A stretch of DNA of 64,000 nt from JANWXD01 sp035575135 (GTDB taxonomy: Bacteria > Acidobacteriota > Terriglobia > Bryobacterales > Bryobacteraceae), in NCBI GenBank assembly GCA_035575135.1, contig DATLYE010000034.1:98801-162800 (forward strand), in the 5' to 3' direction. The notes beneath the pieces are model-generated. The model saw only the letters and a program-made list of their open reading frames with translations. It had not been told where the DNA came from and ran no database searches. Shown here piece by piece: positions 17,117-24,859 of the stretch; the stretch's first letter is position 1; each line of letters begins with the position of its first letter. Made by a program: the position numbers and the translations under genes.

Positions 17117-17638
17117 CTAGGCCCGGCGCACATCCGGATCAGGAGGCGGCAGGGGGATTCCGGCGTGACGCAGGCGGCCATCCGGATCGGGTGGCGGCAG
17201 CGGAATGCCCGCCCGGAGCACATCAGGATCAGGAGGCGGCAGGGGGATTCCGGCGTGACGCAGGCGGCCATCCGGATCGGGTGGCGGCAGCGGAATGCCC
17301 GCCCGGAGCACATCTGGGTCAGGGGGCGGCAGCGGGATGCCGGCGTGTCTCAGGCGGCTATCCGGATCGGGTGGCGGCAGCGGAATGCCCGCCCGGAGCA
17401 CATCTGGGTCAGGGGGCGGCAGCGGGATGCCGGCGTGTCGCAGGCGGCTATCGGGGTCCGGCGGAGGCAGCGGAATGCCCTGCGGCAGCACTGCCCCGAG
17501 GTTCACTGCATCCTGGGGCACTACGGTCGGGCTGAAGGCCGGCAGGGACCCCCCGGCCACCAGCGTGCTGAGCACCGCCAGGGCGAACAACAGAGAAACC
17601 GTCACGTAAACCACTGAGTTTTCAAACATTCGGGACAT
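17117..17638 (-). CDS. Secreted or membrane-anchored proline-rich tandem-repeat protein
   Basis: A 173-residue protein. An N-terminal hydrophobic segment (about 8-30) is followed by a spacer, then eight copies of the decapeptide GIPLPPPDPD separated alternately by SRLRHA/GRLRHA and VLRA/VRRA, giving a 30-residue period. I select ATG at 17638 because GAGGAA lies just upstream; the longer GTG start at 17671 lacks this. The repeats are strongly proline- and aspartate-rich and should form an extended, polyproline-II-like, exposed region. I know no characterised homologue. Function may be cell-surface spacing, metal binding or a repetitive peptide precursor; all of these are guesses. Confidence 0.65.
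   Translation of the reverse strand: MSRMFENSVVYVTVSLLFALAVLSTLVAGGSLPAFSPTVVPQDAVNLGAVLPQGIPLPPPDPDSRLRHAGIPLPPPDPDVLRAGIPLPPPDPDSRLRHAGIPLPPPDPDVLRAGIPLPPPDPDGRLRHAGIPLPPPDPDVLRAGIPLPPPDPDGRLRHAGIPLPPPDPDVRRA
17131..17475. repeat. 90-bp coding tandem repeat, about 3.8 copies
   Basis: Units begin near 17131, 17221, 17311 and 17401. The first two units differ at a single base (17135 against 17225), and the third and fourth are nearly identical to one another. Third-codon positions are also conserved, which indicates recent duplication or gene conversion rather than old repeats kept by protein selection alone. The period is a multiple of three, so copy changes keep the reading frame. Confidence 0.9.
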
Positions 17639-17696
17639 GGCTTTTCCTCGACAGATTAAGGATTTCTTCACTCCACCCGGGCCGCCCCCGGGGTTT

Positions 17697-17724
17697 AAGG
17701 GCTCCGATGTAGTGAATTGCCCTT
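17697..17724. other. Hairpin-forming inverted repeat upstream of the repeat-protein gene
   Basis: AAGGGC at 17697-17702 pairs with GCCCTT at 17719-17724 around a 16-base loop, in the 236-base gap between the ExeA-like gene and the repeat-protein gene. It could be an operator or a leader hairpin. It lacks a clear T-run for a terminator of the upstream minus-strand gene. The rest of the gap shows no gene. Confidence 0.3.
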
Positions 17725-17874
17725 ATTTTAGCCCAAAGAGCACCTGAGCTCTCCTCAGATCATCACTTATTCCATCGGGAATACCACCGTGGGAGGGCAC
17801 TACTCCGGAGGACAGTTCCCGCGGAGCGCAGGCCGGGGGCTACCGGCGGCCAATCCCGCCCGGCAGAAAGCGGC

Positions 17875-18738
17875 TTACTGGGGGTATCGCCCCGGGTCCC
17901 CGGCCGGAGATGCTGGAATCCACCCGGGCGGCTGCAGGCGCAGGTCGGCCGTCACCTCGTCGAGCATCGGCAAGGTCGTGATCTTGCTTTGAAGCGCGAA
18001 GGCCGTCAGCAGCAGGTTGTCGCAGATGATGTTGATCAGCCGCGGGATGCCCTGCGCGCGCTGGTGGATCTCCGCCAGCACGTTCGGCGGGAACACGGTC
18101 TGCTCTTCCATGCCCGCGCGAACCAGGCGCCACCGGATGTACTCCACCGTCTCGCGCTCGGAAAACGGCCGCAGGGTGTAGCGCAGAACCACGCGCTGCT
18201 TGAGTTGCCGCAGATTCGGGGCGTCCAGCTTCCTGTCCAGCTCCGGCTGGCCGGCGAGGACGATCTGAAGCAGCTTGCCACTGCGGTCTTCCAGGTTGCC
18301 CAGCATGCGGATCTCTTCCAGTACGTCGAAGCTCAGATCGTGCGCCTCGTCCACAATCAGGGCCGTAATGCGCCCCTCGGAGGCGTTTTGCACCAGAAGA
18401 TCGTTCAGGGCAAAGAGCACCTCGGTCTTCGAGCCGCGGTTGCAATTGAGCTCAAAATCGTAGGCCACCATCTCGAAGAACTGCTCTACTGTAAGCCGGG
18501 AGTTGAACAGAAACGCGAAGGACACGCCGTCCCGCTCCAGCGTGTCCCGAAGGCACTCGAGCAGGGTGGTCTTGCCCGTGCCGACTTCTCCGGTCAGCAC
18601 AATGAAGCCTTTGCGCTGCTCGACCCCGTAGACGAGATTGGCCAGCGCCTCCTCGTGCTGCGGGCTCCGATATAGGAAGGCCGGGTCGGGGCTTAGGTTG
18701 AACGGGTTCTCCTTGAACCCGAAAAAGGTGTTATACAT
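17875..18738 (-). CDS. ExeA/MshM-like AAA ATPase
   Basis: A 287-residue ATPase of the ExeA/GspA family. The opening MYNTFFGFKENPFNLSPDP is the family hallmark. Walker A is GEVGTGKTT at 50-58 and Walker B is IVDEAHDL near 130. A sensor region with AGQPELDRKL follows. Relatives help insert secretins through peptidoglycan or accompany exosortase/exopolysaccharide loci. This copy lacks the C-terminal peptidoglycan-binding domain of full-length ExeA, and no secretin or exosortase gene is in the window. It sits between the csm operon and the repeat-protein gene, separated by 68 and 236 bases. Confidence 0.88.
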   Translation of the reverse strand: MYNTFFGFKENPFNLSPDPAFLYRSPQHEEALANLVYGVEQRKGFIVLTGEVGTGKTTLLECLRDTLERDGVSFAFLFNSRLTVEQFFEMVAYDFELNCNRGSKTEVLFALNDLLVQNASEGRITALIVDEAHDLSFDVLEEIRMLGNLEDRSGKLLQIVLAGQPELDRKLDAPNLRQLKQRVVLRYTLRPFSERETVEYIRWRLVRAGMEEQTVFPPNVLAEIHQRAQGIPRLINIICDNLLLTAFALQSKITTLPMLDEVTADLRLQPPGWIPASPAGDPGRYPQ

Positions 18739-18806
18739 CGGGACCGAACAAGGCGCCAGCCGCGGATCTCACCCTCGCATCTTACCACGGGGCGCGGCAA
18801 AGATCT

Positions 18807-19958
18807 TTATGCCGTAAGCTCCAGCAACGCCCATCCGGGAAGCGCCGCCGGGCGGTCGTTCACAAAGACCACGCGCCTTGTCTTGGGAAACGGCAGTCCC
18901 GGAGTCACGCTGGCGCCGTAGAGAGGCGAACGGCGCAGGAGGCGCCGGTAGAGTTCATCTCCCGTATCCGTCCAGGCGACCTTCGAAAGCAGGCCGGCGC
19001 CCCAACCGAGCACGAGCAGACAGGCATCGTCGCGGCTGCGGGCCTCCGCGAGCCGGGTTTCCAGTTCATCGAGGCTCTGCCTCACCAGCTCCAGTCCCGC
19101 GAGCGCGGCATATTCCCGATGAACCGCCAGCAGCCGGGCGGCGTAGCTGTTTGCCGCCTCCAGAATGGCGCGGCGAGTCGGCGCGTGTCCCCAGTGAAGC
19201 GTGCGGGCTACCTCGGGGCTCTCCAGAAATCCGCGCTCCTGCCACGCTCCTTCAAATACCGTGCCGGGCATCGCCATCTCGGCAAACCACGGCGTACTCT
19301 CTTCCGGCCGTCCTCCCGGAACCGTGCCCCGCGGGCTCGTCTTCCATCCCAGTTCCAGCTTTCCTCCGCGCGAGGCCAGCGTTGCCACGCGGAGCAGATA
19401 GATCCGGAAGCCGGATGCGGGAACGGGAGCCGAGTCGGAGGCTCCGAGCCAGCGCATGCGGCTGCTGCCCTCGAGTCCGAGCCGGCGTTCTTCGGCGATC
19501 TCCGCCGGACGCCGGGGCGGGCGATCTCCCTCGAACTGAGCCGCAACCGCCTCCAGCGCCTTGTGATCCATCGCCGCCGCCAGGGCCGCCGTGTGCAAAG
19601 CCCCCTTGAGTGCGCTGCCGGGCAGGTAGGGCCCCGCCGGACCGGCCGCAAAAGTGGGAATATGCAGGCTGTCGCCGCGCGCCTGCTCCCAGTAGCGTGC
19701 GCACGCGGGACTTTCGAAAGGAACCCGCCGGCCTGCGTAGCTCTGCGCGAAACCGCCCCAGGAAGCAAATTCCAACCGCTCGGCGCGCTTGAGCTGAGTC
19801 AGGTAACTGTCGAGGCGAGGTCCTTTGGCCAGCAGGCGGAAGATGCGGCGCTGATCGAGCACACTCACCTGGTCCTTCCACACCATGTAATCCACGGGCG
19901 ACAGTTTTTGTCCGTCCCCCACAAGCAACGGTGTCAGGCAGGTCAGGCGATACTTCAT
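18807..19958 (-). CDS. csm5: Type III-A CRISPR RAMP protein Csm5
   Basis: A 383-residue Cas7-like RAMP. The N-terminus MKYRLTCLTPLLVGDG matches the first RAMP strand. YLPGSALKGALHTA (111-124) is the family's PGSxxKGAxRTA motif, and the C-terminal GWGAGLLSKVAW and LPFPKTRRVVF segments are typical of Csm5. Csm5 caps the backbone at the 3' end of the crRNA and is needed for crRNA maturation. Its ATG overlaps the csm4 stop by four bases, and it is the last gene of the operon. Confidence 0.9.
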   Translation of the reverse strand: MKYRLTCLTPLLVGDGQKLSPVDYMVWKDQVSVLDQRRIFRLLAKGPRLDSYLTQLKRAERLEFASWGGFAQSYAGRRVPFESPACARYWEQARGDSLHIPTFAAGPAGPYLPGSALKGALHTAALAAAMDHKALEAVAAQFEGDRPPRRPAEIAEERRLGLEGSSRMRWLGASDSAPVPASGFRIYLLRVATLASRGGKLELGWKTSPRGTVPGGRPEESTPWFAEMAMPGTVFEGAWQERGFLESPEVARTLHWGHAPTRRAILEAANSYAARLLAVHREYAALAGLELVRQSLDELETRLAEARSRDDACLLVLGWGAGLLSKVAWTDTGDELYRRLLRRSPLYGASVTPGLPFPKTRRVVFVNDRPAALPGWALLELTA

Positions 19959-20977
19959 GACGCCACCGGTACCGGCACAGCAAAGGCAAAACTGGCCCGA
20001 TACACCGGGTGAGGCGATCCCGCCGGGGCGACATCGAGCGCACGGCCCCGGGGCGCGTGCGCCGCCACCAGCACGGAACCTTCGGCGATCAGCCGCGTGG
20101 ACCGTTTGAGCGCACCCTGCGCCGCGGGGCTGCTGATCCGGCCGGAGCGGACGATCAGGCTGTAGTTGCCGCGCTGCCAGTCAATGTCTTCGCCGGCCGC
20201 CGGGCTGAAAACCGACAGCAGCCACCAGGCAGGCTCGGTCCCTGAGCCCGCTTTGTTGTCCTCCGCCGTTGCGGAAGCCGGTGGTCCGGCCTCGAGCACG
20301 TCGTCTTCGAACTCCACGGCCGTGGCATGGCCCCATCCGAGCGAACGCTTGCCGCCGATGCCGCAGTCGGCCAGCAACCGCAGCGCGGCTTGGACCGGCT
20401 CGGACCAGCGCCGCCGGGCTTCCTCGCAGGCAAAGCGGACCGCACCCCAGACGCCCGCCCCGCTGCGGAACTCCAGGCAGGCTGCGCGGTGCACCTCGAC
20501 GCCCGCCCCCAGGCGGTCCACTGCCGCAAATGCGCGCAAGGATACCTTGAAGGGCCCGGCAGGATCGCCCGCGGGGACCAGACACTGGCTTTCCCCGTCA
20601 ACCACCCAGGCATCTTCTTCGAGCGCCTGCTGGCTCGCCAGCGAACGCACGGCGCTTAACGGGATGAGACGCGCGCCTTTCCAGCGCACCTTCGGCGAAG
20701 GCGCGGGAGGCCAAAGGGTGCTCGGAGGCGTCACGAAGAGCGTCCTGTGGTGAAAGGGGAACAGCGAGGAGAAGCGCACGGCCGGACCCTCCGGGCGCTC
20801 GAAAACAGCCTCGAGCCAGTCTGGGAGGAGTCCCAGCAGGTTCATCGCATGCGTGACGGCCGCATACACGGCGTCGCTGTGAAGGATGATGTCCGCCAGC
20901 CCGGGGGCCCCGCATTCCGAGCCGAAGCGCCACGGCCCGCGCGGCCAATAGCGGAAAGTAAAACCGCCCGGCGCCAT
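19955..20977 (-). CDS. csm4: Type III-A CRISPR RAMP protein Csm4
   Basis: A 340-residue Cas5-like RAMP. The start at 20977 makes an ATGA overlap with csm3; longer readings are out of place because they overlap csm3 by over 100 bases. IILHSDAVYAAV (30-41) corresponds to the conserved HSDTLFxAI motif of Csm4. GIGGKRSLGWG (206-216) is the glycine-rich RNA-binding loop, and the C-terminus HPVYRASFAFAVPV is typical. Csm4 holds the 5' handle of the crRNA and contacts Cas10. Confidence 0.9.
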   Translation of the reverse strand: MAPGGFTFRYWPRGPWRFGSECGAPGLADIILHSDAVYAAVTHAMNLLGLLPDWLEAVFERPEGPAVRFSSLFPFHHRTLFVTPPSTLWPPAPSPKVRWKGARLIPLSAVRSLASQQALEEDAWVVDGESQCLVPAGDPAGPFKVSLRAFAAVDRLGAGVEVHRAACLEFRSGAGVWGAVRFACEEARRRWSEPVQAALRLLADCGIGGKRSLGWGHATAVEFEDDVLEAGPPASATAEDNKAGSGTEPAWWLLSVFSPAAGEDIDWQRGNYSLIVRSGRISSPAAQGALKRSTRLIAEGSVLVAAHAPRGRALDVAPAGSPHPVYRASFAFAVPVPVAS

Positions 20978-21813
20978 CACGAGGTGAGTTTTTCCGCGAA
21001 ATCGGGAGCGTTCAGCAGGGCCTGCAGTGCGCCCACATCGGCTCCGGAGAGCAGCTCTTTTTCCGGCGCGCCCGCGGCATAAAAGTACCGGCCCCGCCAA
21101 ATTAATCGCAGATTCCCGAAAGAGACGCGCCCGCTACCCCGGGAACCGCCGCCGCCGAGCGAGTCGTCTTCGAGGAGCCGAAGCGCCTCGGCCAGACGCG
21201 CAGGCAAGGCTTTGTCCTCCTCGCAAAGAATGTCCACCACGAAGCGGACCTTGAAACGCGCCCCGGCCGGCACCCGCTCCAGGGTCCGGGGATTGGCCTG
21301 CGAGGTGATCCGGTCAATGGCGTTTTCGCTCTTGACCTCGGTGAGCTCATCGTCCAGGTTCTCGCGCATCTGCGGCGTGATGCTGTCCGGATCGAGCGGC
21401 GCGTCATAGACCGTGAGGCGGGCCGGCGTCGCCACCGCACCGTCCAGCGGCTCTCCTTCCACACGCTCCAGACGGCCCGGACTGCGGCCGAACAGCAGGC
21501 AGATCTCATCATCCGGCCGATCACTCTGGTGGATCCGCACCTCCTGTCCTCTGCGCCGGGACAGATACACCAGCTCGGAGGGAACGGCGAGTCCGGAGGC
21601 TTGCTCCAGCAGCGAACGCAGTCGCCCGCGCAAGGAGCTTCCCGGAACGTAGGGCCGCCCGAACGAGTCCTTGACGACCGGGTTGTCGGCGCCGCCGATT
21701 TCGAGCGATCCCTTCCCTGCCCCGATATGCAATCCCGTCTCGCAGCGGAGTTCCCCTTCCAGGATCAGTTTGCCGATCAGCTTCAGTTCGGTTTGCGCAG
21801 TGTGGGCACTCAT
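20977..21813 (-). CDS. csm3: Type III-A CRISPR RAMP protein Csm3 (target-RNA nuclease)
   Basis: A 278-residue Cas7 backbone subunit. Hallmarks are LHIGAG (28-33), the catalytic loop GGADNPVVKD with Asp D43, YVPGSSLRGRLR (55-66), and the C-terminal glycine-rich GGGGSRGSGRVSFGN. D43 aligns with the aspartate that cuts target RNA every six bases in characterised Csm complexes, so ribonuclease activity should be retained. It follows csm2 by 12 bases. Confidence 0.93.
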   Translation of the reverse strand: MSAHTAQTELKLIGKLILEGELRCETGLHIGAGKGSLEIGGADNPVVKDSFGRPYVPGSSLRGRLRSLLEQASGLAVPSELVYLSRRRGQEVRIHQSDRPDDEICLLFGRSPGRLERVEGEPLDGAVATPARLTVYDAPLDPDSITPQMRENLDDELTEVKSENAIDRITSQANPRTLERVPAGARFKVRFVVDILCEEDKALPARLAEALRLLEDDSLGGGGSRGSGRVSFGNLRLIWRGRYFYAAGAPEKELLSGADVGALQALLNAPDFAEKLTS

Positions 21814-21825
21814 GGGTTTCTCAGA

Positions 21826-22275
21826 TCATTCGTTGTAGGCCACGATGGCTTCAAAGAGGTCGCGGAAACGCTCATAACCGCGCGGGTCGTTCTTCCGCGT
21901 GACCTGCAGCAGCAGCTTCTCCAGGCTGTCGAGGCTCCGCAGCGAATGGCGCGCGATCGTGTACGCCAGCCGGGCGCGGAGCATGACGAACTGATGCTGG
22001 CGCTCGGCATCGGGGGCGCGGCAGGCCCGGCGCACGGCATTGTACAGGCGCCGGAGCTGGCTTTTCGTACCCGAATCCAGATCGCGCATGCGGCTGACAA
22101 TGCTGTGGGCCTGGTTGTCCAGGTACAGACTGTCGGCGATCAGACGGTCCAGATCAATCTCGGGAGGTCCTTCGGCGCGGCCGCGGTCCGCGCGCCGGTC
22201 CTCGCCCCGTCCGGCTTTCCCTTCGCGCGCCGGACGCGGTTCGCGGGTCTTGGTTTCCTGTTGGACTTCCGCCAT
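21826..22275 (-). CDS. csm2: Type III-A CRISPR small subunit Csm2
   Basis: A 149-residue protein with a highly charged, probably disordered N-terminal 37 residues and an all-helical region after it (IADSLYLDNQAHSIV..., LRARLAYTIARHS), ending FRDLFEAIVAYNE. Position between csm1 and csm3, size and helical content identify Csm2, the small subunit that packs along crRNA/target. The charged N-terminal tail is longer than in most Csm2 proteins. It starts 3 bases after the csm1 stop. Confidence 0.85.
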   Translation of the reverse strand: MAEVQQETKTREPRPAREGKAGRGEDRRADRGRAEGPPEIDLDRLIADSLYLDNQAHSIVSRMRDLDSGTKSQLRRLYNAVRRACRAPDAERQHQFVMLRARLAYTIARHSLRSLDSLEKLLLQVTRKNDPRGYERFRDLFEAIVAYNE

Positions 22276-22278
22276 GCC

Positions 22279-23733
22279 TCACACCTCGGTCAAGAGTTTG
22301 GTCCACTCCAGGGCAACACGGCCGGCCGGCCGCAGCCGCCTGTGGCCCGCCGCTTTGGTCACGATTTCGTTCAGGAGCTGGCTACGAAGTCTCTGAGCCT
22401 CACGGCCGCGGCTCTCCGCGAAGGCGCGGCTCAGAGCCCGGTGCACGCGCCAGGGCCGCTCGAGCTGGCCTTCGGCGGCCCGGGCGGCGCCGCTCGCACC
22501 TTCCCGCCGGTAGAACGCGCCGAGCTCCACAAACAGCGGCGCCGGCGAAGGCAACACCGAAGCTGCCTGCCGCATGGTCTCGTGCAGTTCCGACGCCAAC
22601 GCGAGCTGCCGCCATTCCAGTGTACGGCCCATCACCCAGATACAGTCCTTGCCGGCGGACTTTGCCGCATCCAGCCTCCGCCCCGCCTCTTCGTAAACCG
22701 CCAGGGCCGAAGCTTCGGGCTCCGGAGCCAGAGAAACAGCCATTGTAATCGTCTTGCCCTCGGGACCTGGAAAATCCTTCAGATTCTCCTCGGTAAAGCG
22801 GTGAAACACTCTTTGGATTTCGCGGGCCAGCGGGATCAGCACGTCCCAGGATCCGTAGAGCGCAAAATCATCGCCGCCCGTATACAGGATCACGGCCTTG
22901 CGCCAGTACTCCGGCAGCGAGCAGAGCAACTCCAGCTCCCCGGCGAAAAACTGCTTGTACATCACCGAGAGCTGGACGTGTTCTTCGATGGTGGTGGCGC
23001 GGCGAAGCCGGATTTCCAGATTGTCCACGTCGCCCCGCAGAACCCCCCAGCTCTTGCGGCCGTCGGCGCGCCCGGCCAGCGTTGCTGGTGCCGCAGGTCC
23101 GCCTCCATCTTCCTCCGGGGCGGCGTGCCGGGCCAGAGGAATGGCTTCCGCAGAAGGCGTGGAGCTTACCGGCCAGGTATGCTTACCGGACTCGATGGCA
23201 ATCCGGGCCGGCGCCTCGGGGCTCCATCCGACAACTCGTGCATCCTGGAGTCCCATCGCCATTTCCCGGGCGAAGTACGAGGCCGGCTGCGGATCGGCTT
23301 CTTCGAACGGCTCCAGCAGCGCGAGGCTGCGCCCGGCCAGCGGTGCTCCCTGCTTGCGCGCCATCTCGTCCACGATACGCCGCCGCACGACGCTCCAGTC
23401 GCCCAGGTTTTCCGTGATTCCCCAGATCAAGCGGAGGCGGCCCCCGCTGAGCTGTTCCATGCCTTCGCCGGCCGCGCCCAGGAAGTCTTCGGCCGTGCCG
23501 CGCGCCTCTTCCGGAAGAACCAGCAGGAACTGGCCGCCTCCGCTCGAGCCGAGCAGAACCCGCGCCAGTCCGAGCTCAGCGAGCAAGGCGCGCGGGATCA
23601 CTTCGCTCAGCAACGTGACCCACCGGCAGCGCCCGAGCAGCACCTGCTCTTCGCGCGCCTCCGCCGGCACCGGCGACAGAATAAACTCTTCCGTCCCCAG
23701 AATCTTTCCCTGGAGGAAGACTTGAAGCGCCAT
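22279..23733 (-). CDS. csm1: Cas10/Csm1, compact form lacking the HD nuclease domain
   Basis: A 484-residue Cas10, well below the usual 700-850. It opens directly in the palm-1-like region (LLGSSGGGQFLLVLPEE at 61-77). The second palm follows: RGDVDN (233-238) and the cyclase motif TGGDDF (285-290), then a helical C-terminal domain (about 385-484). No HD motif is present and no gene upstream could supply one. The linker between palms has no cysteine pairs, so the zinc knuckle is gone too. The intact GGDD predicts cyclic oligoadenylate synthesis, while target DNA cleavage should be absent. There is no Shine-Dalgarno before the ATG. Confidence 0.92.
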   Translation of the reverse strand: MALQVFLQGKILGTEEFILSPVPAEAREEQVLLGRCRWVTLLSEVIPRALLAELGLARVLLGSSGGGQFLLVLPEEARGTAEDFLGAAGEGMEQLSGGRLRLIWGITENLGDWSVVRRRIVDEMARKQGAPLAGRSLALLEPFEEADPQPASYFAREMAMGLQDARVVGWSPEAPARIAIESGKHTWPVSSTPSAEAIPLARHAAPEEDGGGPAAPATLAGRADGRKSWGVLRGDVDNLEIRLRRATTIEEHVQLSVMYKQFFAGELELLCSLPEYWRKAVILYTGGDDFALYGSWDVLIPLAREIQRVFHRFTEENLKDFPGPEGKTITMAVSLAPEPEASALAVYEEAGRRLDAAKSAGKDCIWVMGRTLEWRQLALASELHETMRQAASVLPSPAPLFVELGAFYRREGASGAARAAEGQLERPWRVHRALSRAFAESRGREAQRLRSQLLNEIVTKAAGHRRLRPAGRVALEWTKLLTEV

Positions 23734-23833
23734 GGGGATTGAGACTGTACCGGAAGCCGTCAGTGTAACACGCCGCTGCGATACCGAGTACGGTTAAACT
23801 TCGGCTGCGCGTTCGCCCAGCCCGCAGGCGCTC

Positions 23834-24844
23834 TCAGAAGGCCGGCCGGGGCCGATATCCCGGGCGGGCCCGGATGCGGTACTTTTTGGCGACGTCCGAG
23901 ACAATCTCCACCGTAATCTTGCGGAACCCTTCATTGGGGTTCGGCGCCGGGTAGTAGGTGACGGTGTAGGAGTTGCCCAGGTCTTCGCGTACGGACTCGA
24001 AGGCCTCCACCTGCTTCTGCCAGGTCTTGGCGAAGTAGGCCCGGCCGCCCGTGCGCGCAGTGATGCGGCGAAAGACGGCGCTCGAAATGGGGTCCTTGTT
24101 GACTTCGTTCGTCGAGATGACGTAAATCGGGATGCCTTCGTCTTCCGCCACCGCGCGCACGTCGTCAGGGGCCACCATGCTGGCGTTGTCCGGCCCGTTC
24201 GAGAACACGACAATCACCTTCCGTCCCGGAACCTTGGCGGCGTCGCGCAGGCATAGCAGCAGTGCGTTGTACAGAGCGGCGTCATCGCCGGCCACGGCCT
24301 TCCGCAGGCCGAGAATCGCCTCGTTGCGGTCCCGCGTCAGGGGCGCCGCCCGCGACAGGTTCCGGCTGAAGGTGTACACCGCCACGGAATCGGCGCGGTC
24401 CAGACCGCGGATGAAATCGGCGATCGCATCCGAGGCGTACACAAAGCCGCGGTACATGTAGTTGCTCGTGTCAAAGAGGATGAACACGTTGGTGCCCACC
24501 AGAGCGTCGGCGCGGCCTTCCAGACCTTTGGGATCCTCCGCGCCGCCGGGCGATCCGATCAGGGGACGCGTGCTGCCGTCGGCCAGGACTTGCACGGCCG
24601 GCTTGTTGCCTTCGGCGAAGGTGGCGATCTTCTGGACGATTCCGTCTTCGAGAATCCGGAAGTCACTCGGCTTGAGTCCGTTGACATACCGCCCCTTGCT
24701 GTCCGTCACCGTGAACGTCAGCACGACCATGTCCACTTTGACGCGGAACACCGGCCGCTCTTGAGCCCAGGTGCGCGAGCCCGGTGTCAGTGCCCACGTT
24801 CCCAGCAGCAAGACCCATGCGACAAGCATCGTCAGGTTTTTCAT
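23834..24844 (-). CDS. Secreted VWFA-related protein (acidobacterial type)
   Basis: A 336-residue protein with a signal peptide (about 1-27), a short beta-domain (VFRVKVDMVVLTFTVTDSKGRYVNGLKPSDF) typical of the acidobacterial VWFA-related family, and a VWA domain. The metal-ion site is non-standard: FDTSNYMY replaces DxSxS and VVFSNGPDN replaces the later TDG. The C-terminus NSYTVTYYPAPNPNEGFRKITVEI and the final RARPGYRPRP are family features. Function is probably protein-protein contact at the cell surface. A ribosome site (GGAGGG) precedes ATG 24844, and the gene is 15 bases after the 1128-residue protein, suggesting an operon. Confidence 0.88.
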   Translation of the reverse strand: MKNLTMLVAWVLLLGTWALTPGSRTWAQERPVFRVKVDMVVLTFTVTDSKGRYVNGLKPSDFRILEDGIVQKIATFAEGNKPAVQVLADGSTRPLIGSPGGAEDPKGLEGRADALVGTNVFILFDTSNYMYRGFVYASDAIADFIRGLDRADSVAVYTFSRNLSRAAPLTRDRNEAILGLRKAVAGDDAALYNALLLCLRDAAKVPGRKVIVVFSNGPDNASMVAPDDVRAVAEDEGIPIYVISTNEVNKDPISSAVFRRITARTGGRAYFAKTWQKQVEAFESVREDLGNSYTVTYYPAPNPNEGFRKITVEIVSDVAKKYRIRARPGYRPRPAF

Positions 24845-24859
24845 GGCCGATCCCTCCGG

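Noticed and set aside
17131..17475. Regular repeats near cas genes, possible CRISPR array
   Set aside because: The period is 90 bases with no unique spacers, and the repeats are in frame within a protein gene with a good ribosome site.
17191..17617. Plus-strand open frames through the 90-bp repeat
   Set aside because: Open because the repeat lacks stops; no ribosome site and low-complexity product.
21529..23742. Long plus-strand open frame (737 codons) across csm1-csm3
   Set aside because: It is antisense to well-recognised cas genes, lacks any family motif, and is explained by high GC and few stops.
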